A stretch of 64,000 bases of DNA from positions 16,766-80,765 of the forward strand of contig NZ_CALKTL010000086.1 in assembly GCF_937997405.1 (NCBI RefSeq), given 5' to 3'. Position numbers and translations under genes: made by a program. Source of the stretch: an uncultured Campylobacter sp. Its GTDB lineage: Bacteria > Campylobacterota > Campylobacteria > Campylobacterales > Campylobacteraceae. The notes beneath the pieces were generated by a model that ran no database searches, was not told where the DNA came from, and was given only the letters and a program-made list of their open reading frames with translations. Below are positions 50,387 to 59,415 of this stretch, piece by piece; the stretch's first letter is position 1, and each line of letters opens with the position of its first letter.

Positions 50387-51720
50387 GGGAGCTTAAGAAA
50401 ATTCTAATCGCAAATCGCGGCGAAATAGCGCTTAGAGCGCTTCGCACGATCCAAGAGATGGGCAAGCAAGCCATCATCGTGCACTCTACCGCTGATCAGG
50501 ACGCGCTTTACGTCAAATACGCCGACGCGTCGGTCTGCATAGGCGGACCGCGCAGTAGCGATAGTTATCTAAATATCCCCGCAATCATCACAGCGTGTGA
50601 GCTAACGGAAGCCGACGCGATATTTCCGGGATACGGCTTTTTAAGTGAAAGCCAAAATTTCGTCGAAATTTGCGCTAAGCACGGCATTAAATTTATCGGT
50701 CCGAGCGTCGAGGTAATGACTTTAATGAGCGATAAGAGCAAGGCTAAGCAAGTGATGATGCGCGCAGGAATCCCCGTAGTGCCGGGCAGCGACGGCGCGA
50801 TCGCAAGCGTCGAAGAGGCACGCAAGCTAGCCGCCGAAATCGGCTATCCGGTCATCATTAAAGCCGCAGCCGGTGGTGGTGGGCGCGGAATGCGCGTGGT
50901 CGAGCGCGAAGAGGATATCGAAAAGCTCTTTTGGTCGGCAGAGAGCGAAGCGATGAGCGCGTTCGGCGACGGCACGATGTATATGGAAAAATATATCACA
51001 AACCCCCGCCACATCGAGGTTCAGGTCTTAGGCGACGAGCACGGACACGTCGTACATATCGGCGAGCGCGACTGCTCGATGCAGCGCCGCCATCAAAAGC
51101 TGATCGAAGAGAGCCCGGCCGTGATCTTGGACGAGCCGACACGAAAGAGCCTGCACGAAACGGCGGTTCGCGCCGCTAAGGCGATCGGATACGCAAGCGC
51201 GGGAACGTTTGAGTTTTTATACGATAGCAAGGACAAGAAATTCTATTTCATCGAGATGAATACCCGCCTGCAGGTCGAACACACCGTAAGCGAGATGCGA
51301 AGCGGGCTCGATCTGATCGAGTGGATGATCCGTATCGCGCAGGGCGAGAAGCTGCTGCCTCAAAGCGAGATAAAATTTAGCGGGCATGCGCTTGAGTGCC
51401 GCATCACCGCCGAGGACTCTAAAAGCTTTATGCCAAACCCGGGCAAAATCACAAAATACGTTGCTCCGGGCGGCAGAAACGTCCGTATGGACAGCCACGT
51501 CTATGAGGGCTACTCGGTGCCGCCTTACTACGACAGCATGATCGGCAAGCTCATCGTTTACGACAAGGACCGCGCGCGTGCGATTGCGAAGATGAAAGTC
51601 GCGCTAGATGAGCTCATCATAGGCGGTATAAAATCGACGCGCGATTTTCATCTTAGGATGATGAATAACCCTGATTTCGTGGATAATAACTACGACACAA
51701 ATTACCTAGCCAAGCATTAA
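50383..51720 (+). CDS. accC: Biotin carboxylase of acetyl-CoA carboxylase
   Basis: ATP-grasp enzyme of 445 residues that carboxylates biotin on AccB. Hallmarks: KILIANRGEIALRALRT, FPGYGFLSE, ATP-binding KAAAGGGGRGMRVV, GERDCSMQRRHQKLIEE and the catalytic MNTRLQVEHTVSE. ATGA overlap with accB ensures coupled synthesis. Followed by a strong terminator. Confidence 0.97.
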   Translation: MRELKKILIANRGEIALRALRTIQEMGKQAIIVHSTADQDALYVKYADASVCIGGPRSSDSYLNIPAIITACELTEADAIFPGYGFLSESQNFVEICAKHGIKFIGPSVEVMTLMSDKSKAKQVMMRAGIPVVPGSDGAIASVEEARKLAAEIGYPVIIKAAAGGGGRGMRVVEREEDIEKLFWSAESEAMSAFGDGTMYMEKYITNPRHIEVQVLGDEHGHVVHIGERDCSMQRRHQKLIEESPAVILDEPTRKSLHETAVRAAKAIGYASAGTFEFLYDSKDKKFYFIEMNTRLQVEHTVSEMRSGLDLIEWMIRIAQGEKLLPQSEIKFSGHALECRITAEDSKSFMPNPGKITKYVAPGGRNVRMDSHVYEGYSVPPYYDSMIGKLIVYDKDRARAIAKMKVALDELIIGGIKSTRDFHLRMMNNPDFVDNNYDTNYLAKH

Positions 51721-51724
51721 ATTT

Positions 51725-51756
51725 AAAATTCCAAGGGATGATACTCTTGGAATTTT
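51725..51756. terminator. Terminator after accC
   Basis: AAAATTCCAAG (51725-51735) and CTTGGAATTTT (51746-51756) form a perfect 11-bp stem with a 10-nt loop; the A and T runs on either side let it work in both directions. Confidence 0.75.
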
Positions 51757-52282
51757 AAAATTTATTTGAAATTCTGCATTTAAAATTCCGCTTTAAATTT
51801 TTCATTTAAAAAGCTACTTGAAATTTTGTTTTAAAATCCCGTCGCTCCATGCTTTAAATTTTGCTATTAAATTTGCCGTCAAATTTAGGTGAAGATGCGC
51901 GAGATACGCTATTGTTGTAGCTTATATGTTTTACAGCGAGATTAATGCTGGACTTGGTTTAAATTTTACGTTCCGCGACGATTTAAATTTAGAATGTGTG
52001 TATTGCCACCGCAAATATTCGCTTTCATATGCACCAAGCTAGTTAAAATTTAATGCCATGCATGCGCTCTATCATCATTTCTCGGCAATCGGCTATCGAT
52101 GTACGCGAGTAAGCGGCTAAAATTTACCGCGCGCCGCCAACGTCCGTTCGGTGCAAACTTGACCACGCTCGCCGCTGCGAGCGCGAAGTAGTATCGAGCT
52201 GCAAATTTTAAACTATCTCGCTGCACGCGCTTGAGAAATGGTTACCTGCTTTGCGGGCAAAGCGTGCTAGGTCTTTAAACCG
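51757..52282. other. Gap between accC and the helical-repeat gene
   Basis: About 525 nt with no supported gene or RNA. The left part repeats AAATTCCGC/AAATTT words; nothing else recognisable. Confidence 0.4.
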
Positions 52283-52939
52283 TCAAATTTCAAGCCCTGA
52301 AAATTCCTCGTAAAATTTATTTAGATAATCAGCGTAATAGAAGTTTTGATTTCTAGCGTCAAATTTACCTGCTATTTCTAAAGCCATTTTATAAGTATTT
52401 TCATCTCCAAATGCGACAATGGGGATAAGCAATTTTAAATAATTCAAATCATCGTTGCTATCGAGTATAGCGTGTGAATGCTTACGCGCCAAGCTTAGTG
52501 CTGTTTCGTGCTCTCCTAGCCTAACAGCGATCTCGATTAGCGGTGCGATCTGATTTATGAAGCGAGGATCTGACTCGATCATTGCAGCGGCCTTTGGTAG
52601 CAAAGCCGTCGCTTCCTCTATCCTACCCAGCGCTACCATACTAAATAAGATCGGCGCGTAGGTTGTGTATGGTACTTTGATACAACCTAGCTCGCCCGAG
52701 ATTATAGGCGTAGCTAACTCCAGTGCCGCCTCATACTCGCCTGTAAAATTTAAATACGCGATCTCATCGCTTGCTTCGCACGCCTCGCAGCCGTCCATAT
52801 CGTCTTTGGCTAGCTTTTTCCACATCTTGTAGTTTGCTTTCGCCTCTTTAGACTCGCCCATGTCAATGTTTTGATTCGTCAAAGCCTTGTAATAGCGTGA
52901 TAACGAGAGCCCTTCTATGCTCTCGTAGTAAAACAGCAT
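52283..52939 (-). CDS. Helical-repeat (TPR-like) protein, C-terminal part of a frameshifted gene
   Basis: 218 codons. CEACEASDEIAYLNFTGEYE, GELGCIKVPYTTYAPILF and ALGRIEEATALLPKAA resemble a family of TPR-like proteins with a CxxC, found in several phyla; I know no established function. There is no ribosome site at its first ATG. It overlaps the 3' end of the frame at 52915-53295 by 25 nt, in another frame. The natural join is ...FIDE to ETMLFYYESIEGL, so one insertion or deletion near 52930 probably split a single gene of about 335 residues. Confidence 0.6.
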   Translation of the reverse strand: MLFYYESIEGLSLSRYYKALTNQNIDMGESKEAKANYKMWKKLAKDDMDGCEACEASDEIAYLNFTGEYEAALELATPIISGELGCIKVPYTTYAPILFSMVALGRIEEATALLPKAAAMIESDPRFINQIAPLIEIAVRLGEHETALSLARKHSHAILDSNDDLNYLKLLIPIVAFGDENTYKMALEIAGKFDARNQNFYYADYLNKFYEEFSGLEI

Positions 52940-53295
52940 CGTCTCTTCATCTCGTCTATAAACTCTTTTTCTATCATAGAGCTTTTAGCGGCGCCTGGAG
53001 CTATCCATCTAAATTTCCATAGGCAGTCCACGAAGCAGACAAAATTCGAATATTCCTTCTTTTCCAAATTTTTTGCGATATAGTCTGTGAGCCACATTAG
53101 CGCCTTCATTCTTAAAAACGCACCGAATTTTCCAATTTCATCATTCACTATAAAATCACAAATTTGAGTGGCAAATGCAAAATTTTCCGCTTCTACGGCG
53201 TCTCTTATCGCGTCAAACAGACGCCCCTCCTTATCTATTACGCTTTTAAGCCCATTTAGCTTTTCATAAAGCCCCTCTAGCGAGCCCCGTTCCAT
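52915..53295 (-). CDS. Helical-repeat (TPR-like) protein, N-terminal part of a frameshifted gene
   Basis: 126 codons with a proper start (GGAGCAAGG before ATG). Helical sequence SLEGLYEKLNGLKSVIDKEG and AVEAENFAFATQICDFIV. After FIDEMKRR it continues CCFTTRA and stops. In the next frame the sequence resumes as a helical-repeat protein (52283-52939), so this is likely the 5' half of one disrupted gene. A programmed shift is unlikely because there is no slippery run. Confidence 0.6.
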   Translation of the reverse strand: MERGSLEGLYEKLNGLKSVIDKEGRLFDAIRDAVEAENFAFATQICDFIVNDEIGKFGAFLRMKALMWLTDYIAKNLEKKEYSNFVCFVDCLWKFRWIAPGAAKSSMIEKEFIDEMKRRCCFTTRA

Positions 53296-53532
53296 CCTTG
53301 CTCCTCATTAAATTTTGCGATAATTATATCCGTTTAGTCTGAAGTTAAGCGGGCGCGTCGCGATTTTAAAGCCCAAAAGGCAAAATGAAATTTAAACGTT
53401 ATTTTAAAACAGCTCTGCTAGCGTACCGTTTTAGCGCCCTATTTGCCGCCGCGATAGGCAAATTTCAGCTTTGTTATATAAATTTGATATTAAAATGCCG
53501 TACTCATAAATTTTTTAAGAAAAGGGGAATTT

Positions 53533-54771
53533 ATGGACATAAACACACGGCGCCTTAAAAGCGAGTTTGAGCAGATAAGCCGCTTTGGGGCTTTGGCGGG
53601 CGGCGGGCTTACGCGGCTTGCGTTTTCGCGCGAGGATAAAGCGGCGCGCGACTTCCTCATATCGCTACTTCAAAAAGAAAATTTCAAGATCAAAATCGAC
53701 GATGCGGGCAATATTTTCGCTAAATTTATTGACGTTAAAAATCCCGATCTGCCGTCCGTAAGTGCTGGCTCGCATATCGATAGCGTGCCGCAGGGCGGCT
53801 TTTACGACGGCACGCTAGGCGTCATGGCCGCTTTAGAGGCGATCCGCACGGTGCAAGATAGCGGCGAGGAGCTTGCGCGCCCGCTGGAGCTCATCGTCTT
53901 TGTTTGCGAGGAGTCGAGCCGCTTTAAAATGGCTACCGTAGGCAGCAAGATAATTAGCGGCAAGCTCTCACGGCAGCGGCTAGACGAGCTAAAGGATAAA
54001 GACGGAATTTCGCTATTTGATGCCATGCAGGATTTCGGGCTAAATCCCACAAATTTAAAAAGCTGCGTCCTGCCCAAATCCAGCTTTCATAGCTACATCG
54101 AGCTTCATATCGAGCAGGGGCCGGTATTGCAGCGACGCGGCATCCCCGTGGGCATCGTCACGGGTATCGCCGCGCCCGTGCGATACGAGCTGCGGATCGA
54201 GGGCAGAGCCGATCACAGCGGCGCTACGCCGATGGATATGCGCTGCGACGCCCTAGCTTGTGCTAGCGAGATCGTTTTAAGCGCGGAGAGGATCGCAAAG
54301 GAGGGCAAAACCACGGTCGCGACGACGGGCTATGCAAACGCGCTACCCGGCGTGCTAAATGTGATCCCCGGCTCCTGCACGCTAGGTCTTGATATACGCG
54401 ATATAGACGAGGATGCGCTTAGGGCGGCGGATGATAAAATTTGCGCTGCGATAGATGAAATTTGCGCTCGCCGAGGGTGCAGATTTGAACTAAAAAATCT
54501 CATCAAGGATCGCCCCGTAAAGCTAAGCGAGGAGATGATAGCTCTGCTTGAGGGCTGCGCCGGCGAGCTTAAAATTCCAAGCCTGAGGCTTCCTAGCGGC
54601 GCGGGACACGACGCGATGAATATGACGGAGCTTGCGGATCGCGTTGGGATGCTTTTCGTGCCGTGCAAGGACGGCATCAGCCACAACGTAAATGAAAGTA
54701 TAAACTGGCACGACGCGTTTGCTGCTACGAAGGTTTTAGCCGCGGCGATGTTAAACTTAGCCAAAGAATAA
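53533..54771 (+). CDS. M20-family amidohydrolase (N-carbamoyl-amino-acid hydrolase / allantoate amidohydrolase type)
   Basis: Di-metal hydrolase of 412 residues, HyuC/AllC subfamily. Metal ligands: His81 and Asp92 in GSHIDSVPQGGFYDGTLG, Glu126/127 in VCEESSRF, the HIEQGPVL histidine, and the C-terminal GAGHDAMN. Expected to free an L-amino acid from its N-carbamoyl (or allantoate-like) form. Exact substrate cannot be read. First gene of a five-gene operon with 10-11 nt spacers; AAGGGGAATTT before the ATG. Confidence 0.88.
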   Translation: MDINTRRLKSEFEQISRFGALAGGGLTRLAFSREDKAARDFLISLLQKENFKIKIDDAGNIFAKFIDVKNPDLPSVSAGSHIDSVPQGGFYDGTLGVMAALEAIRTVQDSGEELARPLELIVFVCEESSRFKMATVGSKIISGKLSRQRLDELKDKDGISLFDAMQDFGLNPTNLKSCVLPKSSFHSYIELHIEQGPVLQRRGIPVGIVTGIAAPVRYELRIEGRADHSGATPMDMRCDALACASEIVLSAERIAKEGKTTVATTGYANALPGVLNVIPGSCTLGLDIRDIDEDALRAADDKICAAIDEICARRGCRFELKNLIKDRPVKLSEEMIALLEGCAGELKIPSLRLPSGAGHDAMNMTELADRVGMLFVPCKDGISHNVNESINWHDAFAATKVLAAAMLNLAKE

Positions 54772-54781
54772 AGGAGAGAAG

Positions 54782-56098
54782 ATGGATGCTATCGCACAAA
54801 AAGTAGAGGCGCTCAAGGGCGAGATGATCGGGGATCGCAGGTTTTTTCACTCGCATCCCGAGACGGGCTGGTTTACCTTTTTTACGACCGCGGTTATCGC
54901 AGATCGTATGCAACGCTTGGGCTATGAGATAAAGCTCGGCCGCGAGGTAGTAAAGGCCGAAGCGAGGCAGGGCGTAGGCAGTAAGGATGCCTGCGAGAAG
55001 GCGAAGCAGCGCGCCAAAGAGTTGCTAAACGCAGATCAGATAAAATTTCTTGATGCGATGGAGGATGGGCTAACGGGTCTCGTGGCCGAAATAGACACTG
55101 GGCGCGCGGGCAAGACGGTCGCTTTTAGATTTGATATAGACGGCGTGGACGTGACCGAGAGCACGGACGCGGATCACCGCCCTTTTAAGGAGGGCTTTCG
55201 CTCCGACATTAGCGGCATCACGCATGCGTGCGGGCACGACGGGCATATCACGATGGGGCTTGCTCTGGCAAAGCTCATCGCGCAGAGCCTAGACGATTTT
55301 AGCGGTAAATTTAGATTTATCTTTCAAACCGCCGAGGAGGGTACCAGAGGCGCCGTGGGTATGGAGGCTGCGGGCGTCACCAAGGGCGTGGATTATCTAC
55401 TGGGCGGTCATATCGGCTTTCAGGCGACTACTATGAGAGGCATCATCTGCGGTACCAAAAAGCTGCTTGCGACCACTAAATTTGACGTAAGCTTAAAAGG
55501 TAAGTCCGCTCACGCCGCGGGCGCGCCGCAAAACGGAGCCAATGCTCTGCTCGCCGCAGCCGAGATGGCGCTTGATATGCACGGCATCACTAGACACGCA
55601 GACGGCGTCACGCGTATCAACGTCGGAGTGCTGCGCGCGGGCGAAGGGCGCAACGTCATCGCGCCCAACGGCTATCTCGCGTGCGAGACGCGCGGCGAGA
55701 GCACGGAACTGAATGAGTTTATGAAGGCCAAATGCATGGACATAGTGGAGGGCGTTTCTAAAATTTACGGCGTCAGCTACGACGTGCAGATTACGGGCGG
55801 TACCGCAGGCGGCGATAGCGATGAGGATAGCACGCAGCTTTACGAGGATGCGGCGAAGGCATCGCCGTTTATCGACGATGATAAAATCGTAAGGGAGCTA
55901 AGTTTTGGTGCATGTGAGGACTTCGCGCATTTTATGCGCTCGGTACAAGATGCGGGCGGCAAAAGCGGATACTTGATGATCGGCACGACGCTTGCGGCGG
56001 GACATCACAACGCCAAATTCGACTTCGACGAGGACTCGTTGCTTGCGGGGGTGGACGTGTATCTGCGCTGCGCGTATAAGCTAAACGGCAAAGTTTAA
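54782..56098 (+). CDS. M20D amidohydrolase, AbgA-like (p-aminobenzoyl-glutamate hydrolase subunit type)
   Basis: 438 residues, close to AbgA in length. RRFFHSHPETGW, the DIDGVDVTES strand, metal-binding ACGHDGHITMG, FQTAEEGTRGAVGMEAAG and GKSAHAAGAPQNGANAL are family hallmarks. AbgA works with AbgB on p-aminobenzoyl-glutamate. No AbgB or AbgT is seen here, so it may act on other N-acyl amino acids. 10 nt after the preceding hydrolase gene; AAAGGAGA precedes the ATG. Confidence 0.87.
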   Translation: MDAIAQKVEALKGEMIGDRRFFHSHPETGWFTFFTTAVIADRMQRLGYEIKLGREVVKAEARQGVGSKDACEKAKQRAKELLNADQIKFLDAMEDGLTGLVAEIDTGRAGKTVAFRFDIDGVDVTESTDADHRPFKEGFRSDISGITHACGHDGHITMGLALAKLIAQSLDDFSGKFRFIFQTAEEGTRGAVGMEAAGVTKGVDYLLGGHIGFQATTMRGIICGTKKLLATTKFDVSLKGKSAHAAGAPQNGANALLAAAEMALDMHGITRHADGVTRINVGVLRAGEGRNVIAPNGYLACETRGESTELNEFMKAKCMDIVEGVSKIYGVSYDVQITGGTAGGDSDEDSTQLYEDAAKASPFIDDDKIVRELSFGACEDFAHFMRSVQDAGGKSGYLMIGTTLAAGHHNAKFDFDEDSLLAGVDVYLRCAYKLNGKV

Positions 56099-56108
56099 AG
56101 GAGATGAG

Positions 56109-56807
56109 ATGAAAAGAGCACTACTTCTAAGCGCTTCCAGTTACAAAGACAGCGGCTATCTGAACCACTGCAAGGGGTGGATCAAGGAATTTTTAGGAGG
56201 TCTTTGGGAGGATGAAATTTTATTCATTCCGTTTGCGGGCGTTAGGCGCACAAACGAGCAATATGAGCAGAAGGTCGCAGACTGCTTGGAGAGCAACAAT
56301 ATCAGATCGATCCACCGATTCGCCGATATGAAAGCCGCCGTTAAAAATGCCAAATCGATCTGCATCGGCGGCGGCAATACCTTCGTGCTGCTAAACGAGC
56401 TTTATAAATTTGATCTTTTAGGCGCGATTAAAGAGGCGGTGGACGGCGGCACGCCGTATTTCGGCTGGTCTGCGGGCGCAAACATCGCGGGCAAGACGAT
56501 GATGACCACCAACGACATGCCGATCGTCTTCCCGCCTTCGCCGGTAGCTCTGGGGATCTTTCCGTATCAGATCAATCCGCACTTCATAAGCGGTAAAATT
56601 TCAAACCACAACGGCGAGAGTAGGGAGGAGCGGCTGGAGGAGTTTTTGATCGTCAATCAAAACGACAGCGTCTATGCTATGCCCGAGGGTAGCGCGTTTT
56701 TGATAAACGGAAACGAGTGCGAGGTGATAGGGCATGCGGACGTGCTGAAATTCGAGTACAAAAAAGAGATCTCGCGCATCGCCGTGGGAAGTAAATTTAA
56801 AATTTAA
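56109..56807 (+). CDS. pepE: Dipeptidase E (alpha-aspartyl dipeptidase)
   Basis: Serine peptidase of the S51 family, 232 residues, specific for Asp-X dipeptides. Nucleophile Ser121 in FGWSAGANIAG; IPFAGVRRTNEQYE and CIGGGNTFVLL upstream; INPHFI downstream. It would release aspartate inside the cell, which fits its place next to dcuC. Spacing 10 nt, AAAGGAGATGAG before the ATG. Confidence 0.95.
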   Translation: MKRALLLSASSYKDSGYLNHCKGWIKEFLGGLWEDEILFIPFAGVRRTNEQYEQKVADCLESNNIRSIHRFADMKAAVKNAKSICIGGGNTFVLLNELYKFDLLGAIKEAVDGGTPYFGWSAGANIAGKTMMTTNDMPIVFPPSPVALGIFPYQINPHFISGKISNHNGESREERLEEFLIVNQNDSVYAMPEGSAFLINGNECEVIGHADVLKFEYKKEISRIAVGSKFKI

Positions 56808-56818
56808 AAGGAGTTATC

Positions 56819-58171
56819 ATGCAGACGTTTAGGCTATTTTTGGCGCTTGCGGGTATCGTCGCAGTCGTCGCTTTACTGATCATTAAAAAGGATACTAAAA
56901 CCGTGCTTATCGGCGTGGGTTTGGTGCTGTGCGTGCTTTGTCTAAAGCCGCTGGACGGGCTGGGTGCTTTTACCTCGTATATGACTAAAGCAGGTCTTAT
57001 TAAGGCGATCTGCGCCAGTATGGGTTTTGCCTTCGTGATGAAATTTACCGGCTGCGACCGCGCGCTCGTAAATTTACTAACCAGACCTCTTGGCAATATC
57101 GGATTTTTATTAATCCCTATCGTCGTGGCGCTTACATATTTTATCAATATCGCTATTCCCTCCGCTGCGGGCTGCTCGGCTGCGGTAGGCGCTACGCTGA
57201 TCCCCGTGATGATGGCTGCGGGCGTTAAACCGGAGATGGCGGGAGCTGCGGTATTTGCGGGAACTTTTGGTAGCGTTTTAAGCCCGGGCTCGGCGCACAA
57301 CGTATTTGTCGCCGATATGGTAAAGGCGCACAATCCATCCTACACGGTTCAAGACGTCATCGGGGTGCAGTTTTCCAGCGCGATTACCGCTTTGATCGTG
57401 GTTTTGATCGTAATGAGTATAACGGCGATAGTTTGCAAAGACTACACCAAGGGGGTGAATTATCTAGCGCAAAGAGAAAATTCCGCAGGTGCAGACGGCG
57501 CAAGCTCCGCCGCATCTGCCGACGGTTCAAATTTAGACGCGCAGCCTCAAAAGATAAACGTCTTATACGCGCTTATGCCGCTAGTACCGCTAGTGATCTT
57601 AGTAATCGGCGGCACGAGCCTAAATCAGGTCTCTTTTTTAAAATGGACGAAGATGGGCGTCGCCGAAGCGATGCTGCTGGGCGCTATCCTCACCATCGCC
57701 GTTACTCTAACCGATCCTCAAAAAATTACGAAGGAATTTTTCAAAGGAATGGGTAGCGCGTATGCCGAGATCATAGGTATCATCATCGCAGCAGGCGTCT
57801 TCGTCGCGGGTCTTAGCGCGTGCGGGGCGATCGATTTCGTAATCGAGTGGCTTAAAAACGAGCAGGGTTACGTAAAATTCGGCGGAACCTTCGTGCCGTT
57901 TTTTATGGGCGTCGTAACGGGCTCTGGAGATGCGGCGTCGATGGCGTTTAACACCGCCGTGACCGTGCACGCCGACGCGCTAGGCTTTGAACAAGATAAG
58001 CTCGGTATGGCGGTTGCGATAAGCGGCGCGCTAGGCAGGAGCGCATCGCCGATCGCGGGCGCTTGCATCGTTTGCGCGGGACTTGCGATGGTAAATCCTA
58101 TTCAGATCGCCAAAAGAACGGCTCTAGGGATGTTTATATCCGTCTGCGTCATCGCATTTGTCATTTTATAA
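56819..58171 (+). CDS. dcuC: Anaerobic C4-dicarboxylate transporter DcuC
   Basis: Inner-membrane carrier of 450 residues and about 12 helices. Family segments: KFTGCDRALVNLLTRPLGNI, AIPSAAGCSAAVGATLIPVM, GTFGSVLSPGSAHNVFV and GVVTGSGDAASMAFNTAVTV. DcuC exports succinate or exchanges fumarate/aspartate during anaerobic respiration. A hydrophilic loop between two helices contains a short Ala/Ser/Asp-rich insert (SAGADGASSAASADGSNLDA). 11 nt after pepE. Confidence 0.94.
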   Translation: MQTFRLFLALAGIVAVVALLIIKKDTKTVLIGVGLVLCVLCLKPLDGLGAFTSYMTKAGLIKAICASMGFAFVMKFTGCDRALVNLLTRPLGNIGFLLIPIVVALTYFINIAIPSAAGCSAAVGATLIPVMMAAGVKPEMAGAAVFAGTFGSVLSPGSAHNVFVADMVKAHNPSYTVQDVIGVQFSSAITALIVVLIVMSITAIVCKDYTKGVNYLAQRENSAGADGASSAASADGSNLDAQPQKINVLYALMPLVPLVILVIGGTSLNQVSFLKWTKMGVAEAMLLGAILTIAVTLTDPQKITKEFFKGMGSAYAEIIGIIIAAGVFVAGLSACGAIDFVIEWLKNEQGYVKFGGTFVPFFMGVVTGSGDAASMAFNTAVTVHADALGFEQDKLGMAVAISGALGRSASPIAGACIVCAGLAMVNPIQIAKRTALGMFISVCVIAFVIL

Positions 58172-58182
58172 AAGGCTCATTT

Positions 58183-59415
58183 GTGGATATTGTGCAGAGG
58201 TTTTTAAACTACACCAAGATCAACACCACCACAAATAGAGTCGCGGGCGCTGCGGGCATAATGCCCTCAAACCCCAAGGAGCTTGAGCTAGCAGGCCTCA
58301 TAAAAGGCGAGCTAGAAGCTCTAGGCATAAAAAATATCAGCCTGAACGAAAAGTCGATTTTAATCGCTAAAATTCCCTCAAATTTAAACTCGCCCGCTGC
58401 GAAAGTAGCGTTTTTTGCCCATCTTGATACCAGCGCCGAGCAGACGAATGATACCAAGGCTCAGATCGTAAGATACGAAGGCGGCGATATCTGCCTAAAT
58501 AAAGAGCTAGAGATCTATCTTAAAGAGAGCGAAAATGAGGAGCTGCAAAATTATAAAGGAGATGAGATCATCGTAACGGATGGCACCAGCTTGCTAGGCG
58601 CCGACGATAAGGCGGCGATCGCCGCGATCGTGAATGCGCTGGAATTTTTCGTCCAAAATTCACAGATCAAACACGGAGAGATAATCGCCTGCTTCGTACC
58701 GGACGAGGAGCAGGGCTTGCGGGGCGCAAAGGCACTGGATGTAAGCGAGATAGGTGCGGACTTTGGCTACTGCCTTGATTGCTGCGGCATCGGCGAGTTT
58801 ATCTACGAGAATTGGAACGCGGGCGATTGCGTCGTTACCTTCAAAGGCCAGTCCGCTCATCCGATGAACGCCAAGGGCAAGCTCGTAAATTCCTTGCTTT
58901 TGGCGCATAAGTTTATCTCGCTGCTGCCCGCAGGCGAGGCGCCCGAATACACAGAGGGCAAGGAGGGCTATTTTTGGGTCAAGGAGCTTAGTGGCAATAG
59001 CGCAAAGACCGTCCTAAAGATCGACGTGAGGGAATTTGACGAGAAAAGATACGAGCAGCGCATGGAATTTTTGCAAAAAACTGCGGACGGGCTTCGCGCA
59101 ATCTGGGGCGATCGGATCGAAATTTCGCTAAACGATCGCTACAAGAACGTCTATAACTTTTTGAAAAACGACGACGCGCCAGCAATTCGCTTTGCGAAGC
59201 AGGCTTTTAAAAGCCTAAATATCGAGCCCAAGATCAAGCCTATGCGAGGCGGCTACGACGGCGCCGTCATCTCCGCAAAGGGGCTGCCGTGCCCGAACCT
59301 CTTCACCGGCGGGCATAATTTCCACTCGATCTACGAGTATCTACCCGTAGGCTCTTTAAAAGCGGCGAGCGAGGTGGTTAAGCAGATCATAACGCTAGCG
59401 GCGGCGCGAGCCTAG
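58183..59415 (+). CDS. pepT: Peptidase T (tripeptide aminopeptidase)
   Basis: Zinc aminopeptidase for tripeptides, 410 residues. GTG start at 58183, 11 nt after dcuC behind AAAGG; longer frames upstream run inside dcuC. Metal ligands: His in FFAHLDTSAE, Asp in LLGADDKAAI, Glu pair in VPDEEQGLRGA, and the C-terminal MRGGYDGAV and TGGHNFHSIYEY. Closes the peptide-use operon. Confidence 0.96.
   Translation: MDIVQRFLNYTKINTTTNRVAGAAGIMPSNPKELELAGLIKGELEALGIKNISLNEKSILIAKIPSNLNSPAAKVAFFAHLDTSAEQTNDTKAQIVRYEGGDICLNKELEIYLKESENEELQNYKGDEIIVTDGTSLLGADDKAAIAAIVNALEFFVQNSQIKHGEIIACFVPDEEQGLRGAKALDVSEIGADFGYCLDCCGIGEFIYENWNAGDCVVTFKGQSAHPMNAKGKLVNSLLLAHKFISLLPAGEAPEYTEGKEGYFWVKELSGNSAKTVLKIDVREFDEKRYEQRMEFLQKTADGLRAIWGDRIEISLNDRYKNVYNFLKNDDAPAIRFAKQAFKSLNIEPKIKPMRGGYDGAVISAKGLPCPNLFTGGHNFHSIYEYLPVGSLKAASEVVKQIITLAAARA

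Noticed and set aside
58063..58182. N-terminal extension of pepT into dcuC
   Set aside because: It lies within the dcuC coding sequence; the GTG at 58183 has a ribosome site and gives the family length.
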